A stretch of DNA of 41,311 bases from an uncultured Clostridia bacterium (GTDB lineage Bacteria; Bacillota; Clostridia; Christensenellales; CAG-917): assembly GCA_934254835.1 (NCBI GenBank), contig CAKQMI010000010.1, positions 1 through 41,311 of the forward strand. Direction: 5' to 3'. How positions within the stretch are numbered: the first letter of the stretch is position 1; each line of letters opens with the position of its first letter. The translations under genes and the position numbers were made by a program. Positions 38,946-41,311 of this stretch are shown here, piece by piece. The notes under the pieces were generated by a model. That model was not told the DNA's origin, did no database searches, and saw only the letters and a list, made by a program, of their open reading frames with translations.

Positions 38946-40373
38946 ATGGATTTTTCACGCGAACAGTTGCAGGACAAGAGCCTGTTTGAATTGCGCGCGA
39001 TTGCGCGTGACAACAAGGTGCAGTCCCCGACAAAATTTAATAAGGAAGACCTTATCGCAAAAATTATCGAAGCGTCGGCAAGCGGGGTAAAAGGGCTGAA
39101 AATTCGCCCGGTAAATCGCCCGTCGAAACTTGTCGAAAACCCGAAGCGGAGCCAACCGGACGTCCCCGAAAAGGCGCAGGAGTCAATCAGCGAAATCATG
39201 GCGGTGGACGACTCGTGCGAGGAGAGGGAAGGCATTTTGGAAATTCACCCCGACGGCTACGGATTTATCCGCGTCAGAAATTGCGAGCACAGCGACAGAG
39301 ACGTGTACGTTTCGGCAATCAAAATCAGAAAATCGGGGCTTAGGCAGGGCGATTATATAAAAGGAATCGTCAAGGTCGCCTACGACAACAAACCCGCCGC
39401 GCTGTTGATAATCAACTCGGTGAACGGCGTCCCCGCCGACGAGATGAGAAAGCGTCCGCGTTTTGACGATTTGGTTCCCATTTATCCCGACAGCCGTCTG
39501 AAACTTGAAAACGCGCGCAGTCGCACCGATTTTGCAATACGCGAAATCGACCTTATCGCGCCCATCGGCAAGGGACAGCGCGGAATGATCGTATCTCCGC
39601 CAAAGGCGGGCAAAACGACGCTGTTGAAAAAAATCGCCAACAGCATTTCCGAAAACTATCCCGAAATCACGCTTATGGTGCTTCTCATCGACGAGCGTCC
39701 CGAGGAAGTCACCGATATGCAACGTAGCATCAAAGGCGAGGTCGTTTACAGCACTTTCGACGAGATGCCCGAGCACCACACAAAGGCGGCGGAACTTTTG
39801 CTGTCCCGCGCGAAAAGGCTGGTGGAAATGGGCAAAGACGTCGTGATTTTGATGGACAGTCTGACACGCTTGGCGCGCGCCTACAACCTCACCATACCCC
39901 CAACGGGCAGAACGCTGTCGGGCGGTATCGATCCGGGCGCGTTGCACAGTCCCAAGAGTTTCTTCGGAAGCGCGAGGAACATTGAAAACGGAGGAAGTCT
40001 GACCATCATCGCCACCGCCCTCGTCGACACCGGAAGCCGTATGGACGACGTCATTTACGAGGAGTTCAAGGGTACGGGCAATATGGAAATTCATCTGGAC
40101 AGAAAGTTGTCCGAAAAACGCATCTTCCCCGCCATCGACCTCAACCGTAGCGGTACCCGTCGCGAGGACTTGCTGTTGACGCAGGACGAACTGGAAGGCG
40201 TCTGGACAATGCGCAAGATTTTGTCGTCGGGCGATACCGAGTCCTCCGCCGAAAACCTGTTGCAAATGCTGATGAAGACCTCGTCCAACGCAGAGTTTAT
40301 CGAACAGTTGAAGTTGCAACAGAGGCTGATCGATAAGGAGGGCTATGCATATAGGGGGAGTTCGCTAAAATAG
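38946..40373 (+). CDS. rho: Transcription termination factor Rho
   Basis: Rho is a ring helicase that binds C-rich RNA and ends transcription. The 475-residue product has the Rho N-terminal helical domain (about 1-43, LFELRAIARDNKV), a cold-shock-like RNA-binding domain (about 90-160, GILEIHPDGYGFIR), and the ATPase. Walker A is SPPKAGKTTLLKK, Walker B is DVVILMDSLTRLARAYN, and the Q and R loop regions are IPPTGRTLSGG and KGTGNMEIHLDR. The linker between N domain and RNA domain (about 44-88) is charged and slightly longer than usual. GGAG precedes the ATG. Confidence 0.97.
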   Translation: MDFSREQLQDKSLFELRAIARDNKVQSPTKFNKEDLIAKIIEASASGVKGLKIRPVNRPSKLVENPKRSQPDVPEKAQESISEIMAVDDSCEEREGILEIHPDGYGFIRVRNCEHSDRDVYVSAIKIRKSGLRQGDYIKGIVKVAYDNKPAALLIINSVNGVPADEMRKRPRFDDLVPIYPDSRLKLENARSRTDFAIREIDLIAPIGKGQRGMIVSPPKAGKTTLLKKIANSISENYPEITLMVLLIDERPEEVTDMQRSIKGEVVYSTFDEMPEHHTKAAELLLSRAKRLVEMGKDVVILMDSLTRLARAYNLTIPPTGRTLSGGIDPGALHSPKSFFGSARNIENGGSLTIIATALVDTGSRMDDVIYEEFKGTGNMEIHLDRKLSEKRIFPAIDLNRSGTRREDLLLTQDELEGVWTMRKILSSGDTESSAENLLQMLMKTSSNAEFIEQLKLQQRLIDKEGYAYRGSSLK

Positions 40374-40441
40374 AACGATGGAAAACGGCGACAATTTGCG
40401 CCTTTTCGGCGTTTTTACAGAACCCGAAAAATCGTGAAACA

Positions 40442-40772
40442 GGGGCCCCCGCGGGATACTGTGTACCCGTGGGGAGAAGGAGCAAACGAGCATTAGACAA
40501 ACAAATAAATGTAATGAGTTTGTTTGGTTAAGAGCGAGATTTGCGACGCGTACGCGCCCTCGCGAGAACCCACCGAGAAACTCCAAAAATCCATCAAATT
40601 CTCGCCGTTTTATAGAGTGAATTATGCTGACGATTATGCGGATACCCTTCCGGGAGATTGCCACCACGTCGCACACTTCACTTTTGAAATCGCATTATTC
40701 TTTGAATAATGCTCACTCTTTTGTTTGTGTGCTCCTTTTCCCCGCGAGTACACAGTATCCCGCGGGGGCCCC
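40442..40772. mobile_element. Third MITE-like type with 43-bp inverted ends
   Basis: Bases 40442-40484 and the complement of 40730-40772 match at 40 of 43 positions, beginning GGGGCCCCCGCGGG and ending AAGGAGCA. The 331-bp unit has no credible ORF. Internally it carries GGGAGATTGCCAC from the dispersed repeat cluster, so it either inserted into one or captured it. The GC-rich ends differ sharply from the other families. Confidence 0.65.
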
Positions 40773-41052
40773 ATAATGGGCGATGCCTCGCAATGACGTA
40801 TGGGGAGTGTGCCTCGGAATGACAGAATAATATCCGCAACGTGCCAAAGGCACACATCGCTTTGCCGTCAGGCAAAAACATCTCGTGCCAACAGGCACAC
40901 ATCGCTTCATCGCTTTATAAGGTGTCCCTTACGGGAGATTCCCACGCTACGCTCGGAATGACAATAAGTGCGTCGCACGCAGGGAACACGCTTTAATTTT
41001 CTAACATTTTGGAGAGGTACGCTCCACTGTCATTGTGAGGAACGAAGCATAC
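40773..41052. repeat. Dispersed CATTCCGAGG-type repeat cluster (second)
   Basis: CTCGCAATGACGTATGGGGAGTG, CCTCGGAATGACA, AAGGTGTCCCTT, GGGAGATTCCCACGCTACGCTCGGAATGACA and TGTCATTGTGAGGAACGAAGCA appear in series, matching phrases at 31.2-31.4 kb. GGCACACATCGCTT occurs twice (about 40849 and 40895). No gene is seen. Confidence 0.65.
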
Positions 41053-41097
41053 GACGCATATCGCGGGAACGAAACTGCGGTTGATAAAAATTATATC

Positions 41098-41126
41098 TTG
41101 ATTTTTTTTGTGGGATATGGTAGTAT
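41098..41126 (+). promoter_or_regulatory. Promoter of the SSR-containing gene
   Basis: TTGATT (41098-41103), 17 bp and TAGTAT (41121-41126) lie about 95 bases before the TTG start. Confidence 0.6.
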
Positions 41127-41221
41127 AAATAATATAAGACGTGTCCTGTGATGGATACGAAATCAACCCCGCAAGACCTGCGGAAATTTGCATAAAACAG
41201 GCAAAAAGGAGTTGACAAGCA

Positions 41222-41311
<90 letters not shown>

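Overview
The window reads as a chromosome segment of an uncultured anaerobic Bacillota (Clostridia-like) bacterium. The evidence is a lysine riboswitch, sigma-A type promoters with 17-bp spacers, AAGGAG ribosome sites, an RsgI-type sigma/anti-sigma pair, a pdp/deo nucleoside operon, BioY, Rho, an MsrA-MsrB fusion lipoprotein, and Clostridia-style Crp/Fnr, DUF1858 and ferredoxin genes. TGA is used as an ordinary stop codon. I cannot assign a species.

Layout. 1-3.7 kb: two Crp/Fnr regulators, a DUF1858 gene broken by a small inserted element, and a 4Fe-4S protein. Matching GTTGT-N4-RCAAC palindromes lie at the first regulator's own promoter and at the next promoter. 3.9-4.35 kb: three tandem 156-bp repeats. 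4.4-9.2 kb: MgtE, then a sigma factor overlapping an RsgI-like anti-sigma factor with seven PepSY repeats. 9.3-15.4 kb: an envelope thiol-redox region (CcdA, TlpA-like protein, thioredoxin, MsrAB lipoprotein), with a repetitive MBG/YDG-like surface lipoprotein and an interrupted small membrane gene. 15.7-17.9 kb (minus strand): pyruvate kinase and BioY. 18.1-23.5 kb: VOC protein, deoC, deoD, deoB, cdd, pdp, hotdog thioesterase and a 42-residue acidic protein. 23.6 kb: tRNA-Ser(GGA), whose 3' end is repeated 169 bp downstream. 24.0-28.1 kb: an AT-rich restriction-modification island with an XRE controller, a possible PD-(D/E)XK endonuclease, a Bsp6I-like endonuclease and two divergent cytosine-5 methyltransferases. 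28.3-31.2 kb: a lysine riboswitch and ABC importer whose binding protein has its two lobes in reversed order. 31.6-35.9 kb (minus strand): two large, unrecognised membrane proteins in an overlapping pair. 36.9-40.4 kb: prs, a beta-lactamase-fold hydrolase and rho. 40.4-41.3 kb: repeats, then a probable phase-variable gene start cut by the window edge.

Several families of small ORF-less repeats run through the window. Four copies of a 177-281 bp element with GCCAACCG ends sit between AT dinucleotides. One copy splits the DUF1858 gene, and removing it together with one AT restores the reading frame. Related core sequence recurs in the 156-bp array and in a nest of repeats at 36 kb, which has a second terminal-repeat type. 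A third type, with 43-bp inverted ends, lies after rho.

The best candidates for something undescribed are the permuted lysine-binding protein under its riboswitch, the two-gene membrane system at 31.6-35.9 kb, the modular mobile repeats, and a pair of ECF-like promoters that may link the sigma factor to thioredoxin. All functions are inferred from sequence patterns alone; no searches were run.
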